Origin: Gammaproteobacteria bacterium | GTDB lineage: Bacteria > Pseudomonadota > Gammaproteobacteria > GCA-001735895 | Reading direction: 5' to 3' | Length of the DNA stretch: 55,551 nucleotides | Assembly: GCA_030595795.1 (NCBI GenBank) | Contig: JAUVCH010000012.1 | Location: 1-55,551 of the forward strand | Shown here: positions 17,657 to 27,502 of the stretch, in pieces | Numbering within the stretch: the stretch's first letter is position 1 | How the letters are laid out: each line of letters starts with the position of its first letter | The notes under the pieces: model-generated | Told to the model about the DNA's origin: nothing | Seen by the model: only the letters and a program-made list of their open reading frames with translations | Database searches by the model: none | Position numbers and translations under genes: made by a program

Positions 17657-18691
17657 CTATTTCAATATCTTCCGCACCGGCGTCGGTAACCCATATTCGG
17701 CAAGCCGATTAAACTCCACAAATTCTATATTTTCATTGTCGGATATCTTTTTAGGTAAAGCCCTTAATTCTATTTCGGCCACCGATATATCCAGACTAAA
17801 ATGGGTGAACTGGTGTCTTATTAATTTTTCGCTGATCGACAAAGTAGGGTATTGGCACATTAAACATCTTTCCTGCCAATCTGCTATTTCATCGATATCA
17901 TCAACTTCCGGCAGGCTCCACAACCCACCCCAAATACCCGTGGGTGGGCGTCGATATAGCAACACGCTATCCTGATAACGATGCAAAAGCATCAGAGTAT
18001 GTTTGGTTGGTTTGAGTTTCCTCGGCTTCTTTTCTGGAAACCGATCCTGCGTCTGATGTAGAAAACTCAGGCAATTACTGGTCAAGGGACATTGATCGCA
18101 TTTGGGTTTTGACTTCAGGCATACAGTAGCACCCAAATCCATCACCGCCTGATTGTAATCGTCGGTTTTACTGTCTGGCGTATTGGTTTCGGCGAGTTGC
18201 CAAAGTTGTTTCATCGTCGTGGTCTGACCATACCAACCTGTTACCTGATAGCAGCGTGCGAGTACGCGTTTAACATTACCATCGAGAATTGGCCAACTCT
18301 GGTCGGAGGCAAAGGTAAGAATCGCACCCGCGGTGGAACGGCCGACACCGGGCAGGTTTAAAGTATCTTCCATCGAGGTCGGGAACTTGCCGTCGTGCTG
18401 ATCACGCATTATCTGCGCTGCACAGTGCAGGTTTCTGGCACGGGCGTAATAGCCCAATCCCTGCCAGAGCTGAAGCACTTCATCGATACTGGCATCGGCG
18501 AGACTTTGAATCGTCGGGAAGCGATTTAAAAAACGCTGGTAATAAGGAATAACCGCTGCGACCTGGGTCTGCTGCAACATTATTTCCGACAGCCAAACCC
18601 GATAAACCGATTTATCGTCCTGCCAGGGCAGATCGTGACGGCCATGTAATTCGAACCAACCGAGCAGCGATTCGGCAAAATCGTCTTGCAC
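17657..18691 (-). CDS. mutY: A/G-specific adenine glycosylase MutY
   Basis: 344 residues. Recognisable parts are WLSEIMLQQTQVAAVIPYY with the catalytic Glu, the helix-hairpin-helix NLPGVGRSTAGAIL with its following catalytic Asp region (ILDGNVKRVL), the [4Fe-4S] cluster cysteines (C-x6-C-x2-C-x5-C in CLKSKPKCDQCPLTSNC), and a C-terminal Nudix-like 8-oxoG recognition domain. It removes adenine mispaired with 8-oxoguanine. The start is GTG 18691, three bases after the asmA stop, so the two are cotranscribed, a common gammaproteobacterial order. Confidence 0.96.
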   Translation of the reverse strand: MQDDFAESLLGWFELHGRHDLPWQDDKSVYRVWLSEIMLQQTQVAAVIPYYQRFLNRFPTIQSLADASIDEVLQLWQGLGYYARARNLHCAAQIMRDQHDGKFPTSMEDTLNLPGVGRSTAGAILTFASDQSWPILDGNVKRVLARCYQVTGWYGQTTTMKQLWQLAETNTPDSKTDDYNQAVMDLGATVCLKSKPKCDQCPLTSNCLSFLHQTQDRFPEKKPRKLKPTKHTLMLLHRYQDSVLLYRRPPTGIWGGLWSLPEVDDIDEIADWQERCLMCQYPTLSISEKLIRHQFTHFSLDISVAEIELRALPKKISDNENIEFVEFNRLAEYGLPTPVRKILK

Positions 18692-18694
18692 AGG

Positions 18695-20692
18695 TTATTC
18701 GAACAGCTTCTTCAGCTTATCCTTAACCTTGTCTTTAGCCTTTTTCTTTGCGGCTGATTTTTTGGCTTCGAGCACGGCTTTCTGTTTTTCGATTTCCTTT
18801 TGTTTTGCAACTTCTAAGGCGGCTTTTTGTTTTGCAATTTGCGCCTCAAGTTTAGCTTTTTCTGCCGCAATTTGGGTCGCGCTTTGCGCCTTTAGCATTT
18901 CATCCAGTTGCACATCTATATCTGGATCAGTGAACGGCCCTTTTATCCGAACTGGAATCAATAGACCGCTGAGTTCATCCTGACTACCACCCTCCTGGCC
19001 ATCGAGTGTTTTTACCAGTTTGGTCTTCACCAGATAATCGACTGTCTCATTATTGAGATCGGCCTTGCCTTCACCACCGACGCGCAAGGCTGGTGCCTGC
19101 AAATCGAGATCGTCACTACTAAATACACCCTTCCTGATTTTCCCGGTGAGACTCAGCGCAGAAAAATCGGTTTTTTGTGCTTCCTCGTCAGGACCCGGTT
19201 GACCTTTCAGTTTGGCTTTGGCTTTATCGATCAAATATCGCAGGTTAAAACCTTTCAAAGCACCGTCGGTAAAGGTCAGGGACATACTGCCGTTACTATT
19301 TTTCTTTAACTGGCTGAGCCATTCTCCCTGAGTTGTGATGCTGACGCCCGCAGCCATACTACCGCTAATTTTATCTTCACCTGAAAAATCGGTAAGCAAC
19401 TTACCTACCTGAACATTTTTCAAATTCTTACTCACTTTATATTTCGGTGCCGTGCCTTTAGCATCGATCTGGATCGCAGCATCGAAACTTCCATCGTAAA
19501 GCAGCATTTTTAATGGCTTTAAATCGACCACGCCGTTGCTGGCAGTCATGCCAAGCTCAATTTTTTCCATCCACAGGTTTTGCAGTTTAAGTTTTGCGAT
19601 AGTCAGGCTGCCGTCAATTTTTAACGACCGTAATAATTCCATCGGCAGTTTAATTTCAACGTCCTCAGCACTACCGGTTTTTACCGGTTCGGGTTCTGCG
19701 ACCGCTTCCGCATTCGGGTCCGGTGGCGGTATACCCAGTAATTCATCGACATCGAGCGTATCAGCAATGAGCTTGAACGAGACCGAGGGCTGGCTGTAGT
19801 CGTGCACCTGGATCTGACCTCTTAATAACAGATTATTCAGGCCTAATTGCAGGCCCTCGATATCGATAGAGTTTTTATCTGGATCGAGTGTGAGTCGCTG
19901 ACTAGCCAAAGACACATTTAGCGGATCGAAGGGCATCAGACTACCACCTGTATCTACCTTGATCGACAAATCCGTCAACTGTAGTTTATTACTATCGAAT
20001 AAATACTGGACGCCAGAATCGAGGTTGAGTGCCGCGTCAATCTCGCTACCACTTTGCACCAGGATCTTCAGTTGCAGTGGGAAGGCAGCATCGGGAGTGA
20101 TACGACCCGTGCTTAGATCGAGATCGTTCACCCGGTACTCGACCCCCGCCTGGTCGTCTTTCCATAACAAACGCGCATTCTGGATATTCAATCCACCGAA
20201 AGCACCCTGTAATTTGATGGCTTCATGATCGCTTTTCTCGGTCGAAGGAGTTTCGCTCGAAGCTGTGCTTTCACCCGGTTTCACCAGATCGTCCCAATTG
20301 GTTACGCCCTTTGAATTCTTCAGCAAGTTAATTTCCAGATCGCGCAATAGCAACTGATTCACTTCGGGATTAAAAGCAACCAGCGAGGCGACATTGACGC
20401 TAATACTCACCTGGTTCACCTTCACCATCGGCTCACTGCCAAAACCTTGAGCATTGGATAAGCTCAGGGCACCGAGCTTCATACCGAGCGCGGGATAGAC
20501 AGTGAGACCAATATCACCATAAAACTGTAAGTCTCGACCTGTTTGCTCTCGTACCAGGTCGCGCAAATCCTGTTTATATTCATTGGCATCAAAAGTGGCG
20601 ACGAATATACCGGTGATAGAGACGATAAATACCACCAAAACCAGTAAAAGGTAGGCAAACAATTTAAAAATCTTTTTGAGGATTCCTGACAT
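18695..20692 (-). CDS. asmA: AsmA-family protein
   Basis: 665 residues with an N-terminal membrane anchor (LLLVLVVFIVSITGIFVATF), the AsmA N-terminal motif (GRDLQFYGDIGLTVYPALGM) and the C-terminal AsmA_2 domain (about residues 400-590) with the FTDGALKGFNL region. The last 60 residues are a highly charged Lys/Ala helix, probably a coiled coil. AsmA-like proteins are periplasmic, inner-membrane-anchored and implicated in lipid transport to the outer membrane. It lies directly upstream of mutY. Confidence 0.9.
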   Translation of the reverse strand: MSGILKKIFKLFAYLLLVLVVFIVSITGIFVATFDANEYKQDLRDLVREQTGRDLQFYGDIGLTVYPALGMKLGALSLSNAQGFGSEPMVKVNQVSISVNVASLVAFNPEVNQLLLRDLEINLLKNSKGVTNWDDLVKPGESTASSETPSTEKSDHEAIKLQGAFGGLNIQNARLLWKDDQAGVEYRVNDLDLSTGRITPDAAFPLQLKILVQSGSEIDAALNLDSGVQYLFDSNKLQLTDLSIKVDTGGSLMPFDPLNVSLASQRLTLDPDKNSIDIEGLQLGLNNLLLRGQIQVHDYSQPSVSFKLIADTLDVDELLGIPPPDPNAEAVAEPEPVKTGSAEDVEIKLPMELLRSLKIDGSLTIAKLKLQNLWMEKIELGMTASNGVVDLKPLKMLLYDGSFDAAIQIDAKGTAPKYKVSKNLKNVQVGKLLTDFSGEDKISGSMAAGVSITTQGEWLSQLKKNSNGSMSLTFTDGALKGFNLRYLIDKAKAKLKGQPGPDEEAQKTDFSALSLTGKIRKGVFSSDDLDLQAPALRVGGEGKADLNNETVDYLVKTKLVKTLDGQEGGSQDELSGLLIPVRIKGPFTDPDIDVQLDEMLKAQSATQIAAEKAKLEAQIAKQKAALEVAKQKEIEKQKAVLEAKKSAAKKKAKDKVKDKLKKLFE

Positions 20693-20752
20693 AATATTTA
20701 ATCCATATATAATGACCTGAATGTGTCACGAATCTGGAATTGAATCAAGAAG

Positions 20753-21805
20753 ATGAACGAAAAACTGATGGATTGGGTCGATGACCTGAAGGATCGATGG
20801 AATAAGCGCTCGTCACAGTCCGAGTCCTCTAACGGCTGGTTATCGCTACCGGTCATTATCATCATTCTCGTTATGGTAGCGACAGGAATTTACTGGAGCG
20901 ATGAGCCTGAAGCCTTTGATGTGGTCGAAGCAGCAAACCAGAAAGCGCCCGAAACTCGCGCCAAGATAACCACCGGCAGCTACACTACCAGCGCCGTTAT
21001 CACCGCGATGGAAACCCTGCTCAACAAGCGCGGCGGCTACCTGAGTAACGATGTATTGCCACCGTCTGTTTTTCTCGACAATATTCCCAACTGGGAATTC
21101 GGTGTACTCGTACAAGTGCGCGATTTAACCCGCTCGATGCGCAACGACTATAGCCGTTCGCAATCACAATCGACCGAAGACGTCGACCTCATCATCGCCG
21201 AGCCCCAGTTCAACTTCGATAGCGGTTCGTGGATTTTACCCGCGACCGAAAGCGAATATCAGGACGGCATCGATGCGCTCTACGCATACCTCGACCGACT
21301 TCAAAATCCGGCCAACCCGGAAGCCCAATTTTACGCCCGTGCCGATAACCTGAAAGACTGGCTCAACCAGGTCGAGAAGCGCCTTGGCAGCCTCTCGCAA
21401 CGCCTCAGCGCAAGCGTGGGTCAAACTCGCCTGAATACCGATCTGGCCGGCGATGCCGAAGCAGTGCAGTCCACCGAAACCAGTCAGCAAGTCGATGTCA
21501 AAACCCCCTGGAGTGAAATAGACGATGTTTTCTACGAAACCCGTGGGGCGGCCTGGGCACTGATACATTTTATGAAAGCCGCCGAGCTCGACTTCGAATC
21601 AGTACTGACGAAGAAAAATGCGTTAATCAGCCTGCGCCAGATCATCCGCGAACTCGAAGCCAGCCAGGAAACTCTGTGGAGCCCGGTGATTATGAACGGT
21701 AGCGGATTCGGTTTTTTTGCCAATCACTCGTTGGTGATGGCGTCGTATATATCGAGGGCGAATGCGGCGGTGATTGATTTAAGGAGTTTGTTGGAGCAGG
21801 GGTAG
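20753..21805 (+). CDS. DUF2333 family inner-membrane protein
   Basis: 350 residues with one N-terminal membrane helix (LPVIIIILVMVATGIYW) after a short charged cytoplasmic segment. The remainder would be periplasmic and mostly helical. The pattern LLNKRGGYLSNDVLPPSVFL and NWEFGVLVQVRDL matches DUF2333 as I know it. Function unknown. It is divergent from asmA across a 60-bp gap and convergent with the SDR gene, separated by only 6 bp. Confidence 0.85.
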   Translation: MNEKLMDWVDDLKDRWNKRSSQSESSNGWLSLPVIIIILVMVATGIYWSDEPEAFDVVEAANQKAPETRAKITTGSYTTSAVITAMETLLNKRGGYLSNDVLPPSVFLDNIPNWEFGVLVQVRDLTRSMRNDYSRSQSQSTEDVDLIIAEPQFNFDSGSWILPATESEYQDGIDALYAYLDRLQNPANPEAQFYARADNLKDWLNQVEKRLGSLSQRLSASVGQTRLNTDLAGDAEAVQSTETSQQVDVKTPWSEIDDVFYETRGAAWALIHFMKAAELDFESVLTKKNALISLRQIIRELEASQETLWSPVIMNGSGFGFFANHSLVMASYISRANAAVIDLRSLLEQG

Positions 21806-21811
21806 TAACAA

Positions 21812-22573
21812 CTACAACCGCAATCCCCCATCCAGCTCAATAATCCGGCCATTGATATAATCATTGCCCAGAATATAAGTCACAGTATCGGTTAGTTCGT
21901 CGAGCTGTCCGGTTCGACTCAACGGTATAGCACCAACAATACGGTCGTATGCTTCGGGCTTCATCGAGGCCACCATTTCGGTTTCAAACACGCCCGGTGC
22001 GATGCCTGCGCATCGAATTCCGTATCGTGCCAGTTCTCTCGCCCAGGTGACCGTGAGCGCAGCCACACCTGCCTTCGAGGCTGCATAGTTTGACTGCCCG
22101 GCATTACCCGCACGGCTGATGCTGGAGATATTAATAATGGCCCCCTTTGTGTCACTCTCGATCATTTTCGTTGCTGCTGCGCGGCCACAGAGAAATACCC
22201 CGGTTAAGTTCACATCGATAACCGATTGCCATTGCTCTAATGAGAGTCTATCGGTAACTACTCCATCCTTTGCTTTGACCAACAAGCCATCACGCAAAAT
22301 TCCAGCATTGTTGACCAGGCCGGCAATGCGGCCAAGATTGACTTCAATCGTCGAAAATAATTCGTCAACCTGCTGCTCGTCGGTGACATTGGCGATATAG
22401 GCTTTTACCACTGACCCGCCTTGCTGACATTCGCTAACCGCAGATTCGAGTGCTTCCGCATTAACATCGACTAACGCGACGCGAGCGCCGTCTGCTGCCA
22501 GCTTCAAACCGATGGCCTTACCTAAACCCTGCGCGCCACCTGTGACAACAACCGTACTGCCTTTAATCTTCAC
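21812..22573 (-). CDS. SDR-family oxidoreductase (3-oxoacyl-ACP reductase-like)
   Basis: 253 residues from GTG 22573, which has AGGAG seven bases upstream; the frame opens further out (22639) but that extension has no family similarity and overlaps the PhzF gene. Classical SDR features are VTGGAQGLGKA (cofactor), NNAGILRDG, the catalytic Ser in ISSIS and YAASKAG (Tyr, Lys). Probably reduces or oxidises a hydroxyacyl or hydroxy compound with NAD(P). It is divergent from phzF across a short shared promoter. Confidence 0.88.
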   Translation of the reverse strand: MKIKGSTVVVTGGAQGLGKAIGLKLAADGARVALVDVNAEALESAVSECQQGGSVVKAYIANVTDEQQVDELFSTIEVNLGRIAGLVNNAGILRDGLLVKAKDGVVTDRLSLEQWQSVIDVNLTGVFLCGRAAATKMIESDTKGAIINISSISRAGNAGQSNYAASKAGVAALTVTWARELARYGIRCAGIAPGVFETEMVASMKPEAYDRIVGAIPLSRTGQLDELTDTVTYILGNDYINGRIIELDGGLRL

Positions 22574-22623
22574 TACGAAACTCCTGAGAATCATAATTGA
22601 CCATTTTTTGTGAGAGGGATTAT

Positions 22624-23604
22624 ATGCTAAATTCGACATCCACAGCCAACAAAGCAGCTTCGTTTATGACCGGTATACCCTTTGCGCTTTACAATGCCTT
22701 TTCAGAAACCGGATTCGGTGGTAGCCCGGCGGGCATTATTCCAGAGGCCGCTACGATTGATATCGTCAGTCGTTATCGAATCGCTCGCGAAGTCGGCGCA
22801 CCGGCGACCAGTTTTGTTAGTTTAGTCAATGCTGACTCAATCGAGGTACAGTTCTTTTCAACGGTTGCCGAATTACCCATGTGCGGCCATGGAACTGTTT
22901 GCCTGATAACTCGAATGGTAGACCTGGGCGTCATTGATATTCCAGAAAATGGTTCCACTGAGCTTAACCTCAAACTGCCTTCCACCATGGCTCGTGTTGA
23001 AATCACTCGCCGCGTCGATAATAGACCACTGGTGATGCTTGAGGTCACACCGCCCTCGTTTCGAAAAGATGATTTTGACCTGGCCAAACTGTCAGAAATT
23101 CTCGGTATCAATGCAGACGATTATCGCAACGACCTGCCGCTGGAAACCGCCGTGGGGGATTTCATTCACCTCATCGTGCCACTCAAAAGTCTGGAAGCGA
23201 TGTCGCGAATAAAACCCGATTTCGATGCCATTGTTCGATTCTGCGATCAACATGACATTCAAACCATTGCAGTATTTTGCAGCGAAGTCGAGCAGGCAAC
23301 AAGTACACTGCACGTACGCGATTTCTGCCCGGCTGTCGGTGTTGCCGAGTCCGCCGCTGCTGGCACCACGAATGCCGCACTGAGCTGTTACCTGATCCGT
23401 CACGAACTTGTTAACAAAGACGACAACCAGCAAATCATCGTGCTGGCGGAACAGGGGTTAGAAATCAACCGACCCAGTTCGATACGAACTATTGCGAGCA
23501 TGGATAATAAAAATATAACGCGATTGCAGGTCGGTGGTGTCGCGACTAAAGTATTTGACGGGCAGCTTTATTTGCCGACACAATCAAGCTGCGTAGGAGA
23601 TTAG
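22624..23604 (+). CDS. PhzF-family isomerase/epimerase
   Basis: 326 residues from ATG 22624 with GAGAGG six bases upstream. PhzF landmarks are NAFSETGFGGSPAGII near the N-terminus, ELPMCGHGT and the C-terminal ESAAAGTTNAAL anion-binding motif. Fold relatives include diaminopimelate epimerase and phenazine-pathway PhzF; biochemical roles vary. It is followed 4 bp later by an M19 peptidase, suggesting a two-gene unit acting on an amino-acid-like compound. Confidence 0.88.
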   Translation: MLNSTSTANKAASFMTGIPFALYNAFSETGFGGSPAGIIPEAATIDIVSRYRIAREVGAPATSFVSLVNADSIEVQFFSTVAELPMCGHGTVCLITRMVDLGVIDIPENGSTELNLKLPSTMARVEITRRVDNRPLVMLEVTPPSFRKDDFDLAKLSEILGINADDYRNDLPLETAVGDFIHLIVPLKSLEAMSRIKPDFDAIVRFCDQHDIQTIAVFCSEVEQATSTLHVRDFCPAVGVAESAAAGTTNAALSCYLIRHELVNKDDNQQIIVLAEQGLEINRPSSIRTIASMDNKNITRLQVGGVATKVFDGQLYLPTQSSCVGD

Positions 23605-23608
23605 ATTT

Positions 23609-24607
23609 ATGTCGTTAAGCGCTACCGATATCTACAACGAAGCCCTGGTCTGGGATGCCCACGCCGGAGTTTTTCCGAGCCCACAGGTCGACTTAAATCT
23701 GTTAAAGGACTGGCACGAAAATGGCGTCAATTATGTCAGCATCAACGTCGGCTTCGATGTCATGGACTGGCAACAGACGCTGGCGACATTGGCAGCGTAT
23801 CGACACTGGATGTTAAAACAGCAGGATAAATTCAAACTCGTTGGCAGTATTTCCGATATAGAAGACGCAAGACAACAGGGCAAACTGGCGGTTAGCTTCG
23901 ATATCGAAGGCATGAATGCGCTAAATGGCGACATTCACATGCTTGGTGTTTATCACGTACTCGGCGTGCGCCAGATGCTGTTCGCCTACAATCTGAATAA
24001 CCATGCGGCGGGTGGTTGCCACGACGACGATATCGGACTCAGCCAGTTTGGACAGGAAATCGTCCACGAAATGAATCGGCTCGGCATCATAGTCGATTGC
24101 TCGCATGCGGCGTATCGAACCACCATTGATATTATGGCTGAATCATCTAAACCCGTGGTTTTTTCTCATTCCAATCCCACCGCTATTTGCGTTCATCAAC
24201 GCAATATTCGTGATGATCAAATCAAAGCCTGCGCAAAAACCGGCGGTGTGATAGGCGTTAACGGTATGGGCATTTTTCTTGGCGATAATAATTCAGATAA
24301 TGAGACGTTGATCAAACACATTGTTTATCTTAGTGATCTGGTAGGTGCCGAACACGTTGGCTTAGGATTCGATTATTCTCCGCCGACGGATCTTGACCTG
24401 AGTGCCATTTTGAGCAGTCGTCCTGATTTTTGGCCTGCCGGTCAGGCTTACGACACGCCACATATAACGCACGCGAGCCCCGCCCAATTACTCGGCTTAA
24501 CCGACAGCCTGCAACAACAAGGATTTCGAGACGATGAAATACGCGGCATCCTTGGTGAGAATTTTCATCGGGTGGCATCGCAAACCTGGACTCAGATCAA
24601 CAATTAA
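23609..24607 (+). CDS. Membrane-dipeptidase-like (peptidase M19) protein
   Basis: 332 residues with the M19 TIM-barrel pattern: FDIEGMNAL (metal-bridging Glu), DCSHAAYRT and FSHSNPTA (zinc His), and the late HVGLGFDY block. The N-terminal zinc site reads WDAHAG, so the Asp of the usual HxD pair is Gly; the mono- or dinuclear status of the metal site may differ. Family members hydrolyse dipeptides or cyclic amides. It ends in an 11-bp convergent overlap with the aminotransferase gene and is likely cotranscribed with phzF. Confidence 0.85.
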   Translation: MSLSATDIYNEALVWDAHAGVFPSPQVDLNLLKDWHENGVNYVSINVGFDVMDWQQTLATLAAYRHWMLKQQDKFKLVGSISDIEDARQQGKLAVSFDIEGMNALNGDIHMLGVYHVLGVRQMLFAYNLNNHAAGGCHDDDIGLSQFGQEIVHEMNRLGIIVDCSHAAYRTTIDIMAESSKPVVFSHSNPTAICVHQRNIRDDQIKACAKTGGVIGVNGMGIFLGDNNSDNETLIKHIVYLSDLVGAEHVGLGFDYSPPTDLDLSAILSSRPDFWPAGQAYDTPHITHASPAQLLGLTDSLQQQGFRDDEIRGILGENFHRVASQTWTQINN

Positions 24608-25946
24608 CCAGTTCAACAAATTCTCTAAACACCTCAACATGCCGATCAATGTCTTTGACCGTGGTTTCGGGTGATATAAGTGCAACATTATAAAAGATGG
24701 TCAGCATCAAACCTCGATTAAGGAAAAACAATCTGAATAGCCGTTCAAGTTCTCGGTTGCTGATCTGGGTTGCTTCAGTCGCGTTACGCGGTTGCTGTGG
24801 ATAGAAACGATATTCAATGCGAGCACCCAGCCGAGCAACACTCCAGGGTAATGCGAACGCCTTAATTATTGACTCTACTCCGCCAACAAGACCCTGCGCC
24901 CTTTCTGTCATTATCTGGAAGGCCTGGTCGGTCATCACCTGTTCGAGATTGGCGCGCATAGCCCGTGTGGAGAAGGCGTTGCCTGCTAGCGTCCCACCGA
25001 CTCCGGTAACAAATGAATCCTGATCTGCAGCCCAATTGCTGATACTTTTACCAACCTCTTCAGTGAAGCCGTAGACTGCAGACGGAATGCCACCCGACAA
25101 CGGTTTCCCAAGTGTGATGATATCGGGCTCTAGCGCCAGTTCCTGAGTCGCTCCACCGGGACCGGCACAAATGGTGTGAGTTTCGTCGACAATGAGCAAT
25201 GTTCCGTATTTTTTCGTCAGTTCTCGTACCGCTTTGTGAAACCCAGACTCGGGGAATACCAGTCCAATATTAGTCAACACCGGCTCACAAAGTAAGCAGG
25301 CTATGTTTTCCTCTGCCAGCAATACTTCTAGCGCTTTGAGATCATTAAACTCGACAATGCGCGTAGTTTGCGCTGGATCGACAGCAATCCCCATGTTAGT
25401 TGACAGCGGTTGCATGCCACCATCCTGCAAGCTCACCAGGGTTTCATCGAGGCTGCCGTGGTAGCAACCATTAAAGACCGCAATAAGCGTTCGATTAGTT
25501 ACAGCCCGCGCTACCTTGATGGCGAAACGGTTAGCGTCGGTGGCTGTCATCGCAAACTGCCAGTATGGAAGTTCAAACCGCCGCTGTAGTTCCTCTCCTA
25601 CCCAGACCGCATCTTCGGTGGGGAGCATATAAGAGTATCCCCGAGTCGCCTGTTCGATCACCGCATTTGCAACAGCCGGTGGAGAATGCCCAAACAATGC
25701 GCCGGTATCGCCGAGGCAGAAATCCACATAATCATGACCATCGACATCACGTACATGGGCGCCGCTGGCACAATCAATAAACAATGGGAAAGGACTCGCC
25801 CACTCGGTCATCCAGGGCATTGGCACGCCACCCGCCAGGGATTCTGTGGCGCGATCGAATAGTAATTTTGATCGTGGGTTTGCTGCGGCGAAATTCTGGA
25901 TTTCTGTTTCTAAAAGGCGAATGATTTTAGTTTGATCGATGATCAC
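24597..25946 (-). CDS. Class III (GSA-aminomutase-like) PLP aminotransferase
   Basis: 449 residues. The fold-type I class III pattern is clear: DVDGHDYVDFCLGDTGALFG at the N-terminus, FNGCYHGSLDE, the PLP-binding Asp in LLIVDETHT, and the Schiff-base Lys in TLGKPLSGGIPSAVYG. The resemblance is to glutamate-1-semialdehyde aminomutase-like transaminases, but sequence details do not support HemL itself. It would transfer an amino group from an amino acid to a keto acid or aldehyde. GTG 25946 starts 4 bp after moaC, so it may ride on the moaC transcript. Confidence 0.85.
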   Translation of the reverse strand: MIIDQTKIIRLLETEIQNFAAANPRSKLLFDRATESLAGGVPMPWMTEWASPFPLFIDCASGAHVRDVDGHDYVDFCLGDTGALFGHSPPAVANAVIEQATRGYSYMLPTEDAVWVGEELQRRFELPYWQFAMTATDANRFAIKVARAVTNRTLIAVFNGCYHGSLDETLVSLQDGGMQPLSTNMGIAVDPAQTTRIVEFNDLKALEVLLAEENIACLLCEPVLTNIGLVFPESGFHKAVRELTKKYGTLLIVDETHTICAGPGGATQELALEPDIITLGKPLSGGIPSAVYGFTEEVGKSISNWAADQDSFVTGVGGTLAGNAFSTRAMRANLEQVMTDQAFQIMTERAQGLVGGVESIIKAFALPWSVARLGARIEYRFYPQQPRNATEATQISNRELERLFRLFFLNRGLMLTIFYNVALISPETTVKDIDRHVEVFREFVELVNC

Positions 25947-25950
25947 GGAT

Positions 25951-26442
25951 TTAACGAGGATTCTGATTATCGGTTTTCCAGTGTCCGGATTTACCGCCGG
26001 ACTTTTCGATCAGGCGCAGCTCGCCAATCACCATACCGCGGTCAACTGCCTTACACATATCATAAATAGTCAGTAACGCAATCTGAGCACCGGTTAAGGC
26101 TTCCATCTCGACACCAGTCTGGCCTCGTGTTTCTGTAGCCACAGTACACTCGATGCTATTTCCGGTATCGTCAATTTCGAAGTCGACCGAAACATGCGTA
26201 AGTGCCAGGGGATGACATAACGGTATTAGATCGGCGGTGCGTTTGGTTGCCATAATTCCGGCAGTACGTGCGATGCCGAGTACATCGCCTTTTTTGTGTG
26301 TACCCTGTTTGACTAAATCCAGCGTCTCGGCCAACATGCTGATACGACCTTTAACTACAGCCCGTCGCGCGGTAATATCTTTCTCACCGATATCGACCAT
26401 ATGGGCTTCGCCGGATTCGTTGAAATGGGTCAATTTACTCAT
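25951..26442 (-). CDS. moaC: Cyclic pyranopterin monophosphate synthase MoaC
   Basis: 163 residues, typical length. Highly conserved MoaC segments are visible: [39 protein letters not shown] and [20 protein letters not shown]. It converts the 3',8-cyclo intermediate made by MoaA into cPMP in molybdenum cofactor biosynthesis. No other moa genes are in the window; the neighbours are cbpA upstream and an aminotransferase downstream. Confidence 0.96.
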   Translation of the reverse strand: MSKLTHFNESGEAHMVDIGEKDITARRAVVKGRISMLAETLDLVKQGTHKKGDVLGIARTAGIMATKRTADLIPLCHPLALTHVSVDFEIDDTGNSIECTVATETRGQTGVEMEALTGAQIALLTIYDMCKAVDRGMVIGELRLIEKSGGKSGHWKTDNQNPR

Positions 26443-26472
26443 AGCCTGGGCTGCCCTTGTTGAAAAATATAT

Positions 26473-27435
26473 TTAAAAAGAACGCGGATTGAAATCGAAT
26501 CGTTCCTGCATCTGCCGATAAAATTCTTCGTCGTCCTCGCTATGGGCTGGCGGAGTCTGGATCATAATTTCAACGAATTGATCGCCGTCCTCAGTCCCTG
26601 GCGCACCCTTTGCCCCTGGCATGCCCTTGCCTTTGAGTCGCATTTTTTGTCCTGATTGCATACCCGGCTTTATTTTCAGGTCGACCTTACTGGACAGCGT
26701 CGGCACCTGTAGCGTAGTACCCTGTGCTGCTTCCCAGGGGGTGATCGGCAGGCGTAATATCACGTCATTACCTTCGAGCTTAAAATACGGGTGCGGCAGA
26801 ACATTCATTTCCAGATAAAGATTGCCGGGCTGACCACCGCCGGGAGCTGGATGACCTTGCTTGCTGAGACGAATTTTCTGCCCTTGAGCCACGCCTTTGG
26901 GCAGATTGACTTTAAGTTTTTTCATCTCAACAGCACTATGGCTACCGCCAGACGGATTCTTTTGCGAAAACTGTATAGTCTTGGTGCCGCCGTGATAGGC
27001 TTCTTTGAGTGATATGTCTAGTTTCAGCTGCTGATCTTCACCATTAGGTTCTGGACGCGCCTGCCGAGTTCGACCACCAGCTTGCTGCTGGAAACCACCG
27101 CCATCACCACCAAAAATTGACTCGAAGAAGTCGCTGAAATCTCCACCGCTAAATCCACCACCACCGCCGCCGCTATAAGCAGCGCCGCGACCGGCACCCG
27201 AAAATTCGTGGCCATGCTTCCAGTCGGAACCAAAGCGATCATAAGCCTGGCGTTTTTCGGAATCTTTTAAAACTTCGTAAGCCTCGTTAACCTGCTTGAA
27301 CTTTTCTTCCGCCGAAGCTTCGCTATTGACATCAGGATGGTATTTCCTTGCCTGCTTACGGTAAGACTTTTTAATTTCGGCATCGTCAGCATCACGCGAG
27401 ACGCCAAGAATTTGATAATAATCCTGATATTTCAT
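26473..27435 (-). CDS. cbpA: DnaJ-class co-chaperone CbpA (curved DNA-binding protein)
   Basis: 320 residues: a J domain (residues 1-70, HPD motif in ARKYHPDVN), a Gly/Phe/Ser-rich linker (about 75-130) and the C-terminal substrate-binding domains, without the zinc-finger cysteines of DnaJ, so it is a class B J protein. It stimulates DnaK ATPase; E. coli CbpA also binds curved DNA. No CbpM modulator is adjacent. Confidence 0.92.
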   Translation of the reverse strand: MKYQDYYQILGVSRDADDAEIKKSYRKQARKYHPDVNSEASAEEKFKQVNEAYEVLKDSEKRQAYDRFGSDWKHGHEFSGAGRGAAYSGGGGGGFSGGDFSDFFESIFGGDGGGFQQQAGGRTRQARPEPNGEDQQLKLDISLKEAYHGGTKTIQFSQKNPSGGSHSAVEMKKLKVNLPKGVAQGQKIRLSKQGHPAPGGGQPGNLYLEMNVLPHPYFKLEGNDVILRLPITPWEAAQGTTLQVPTLSSKVDLKIKPGMQSGQKMRLKGKGMPGAKGAPGTEDGDQFVEIMIQTPPAHSEDDEEFYRQMQERFDFNPRSF

Positions 27436-27502
27436 GGGGAATAGTTAATGTTCAATCGACTGTTATTGTCACACTTCAAATATGAAGGCAAAGTGGCTAT
27501 TT

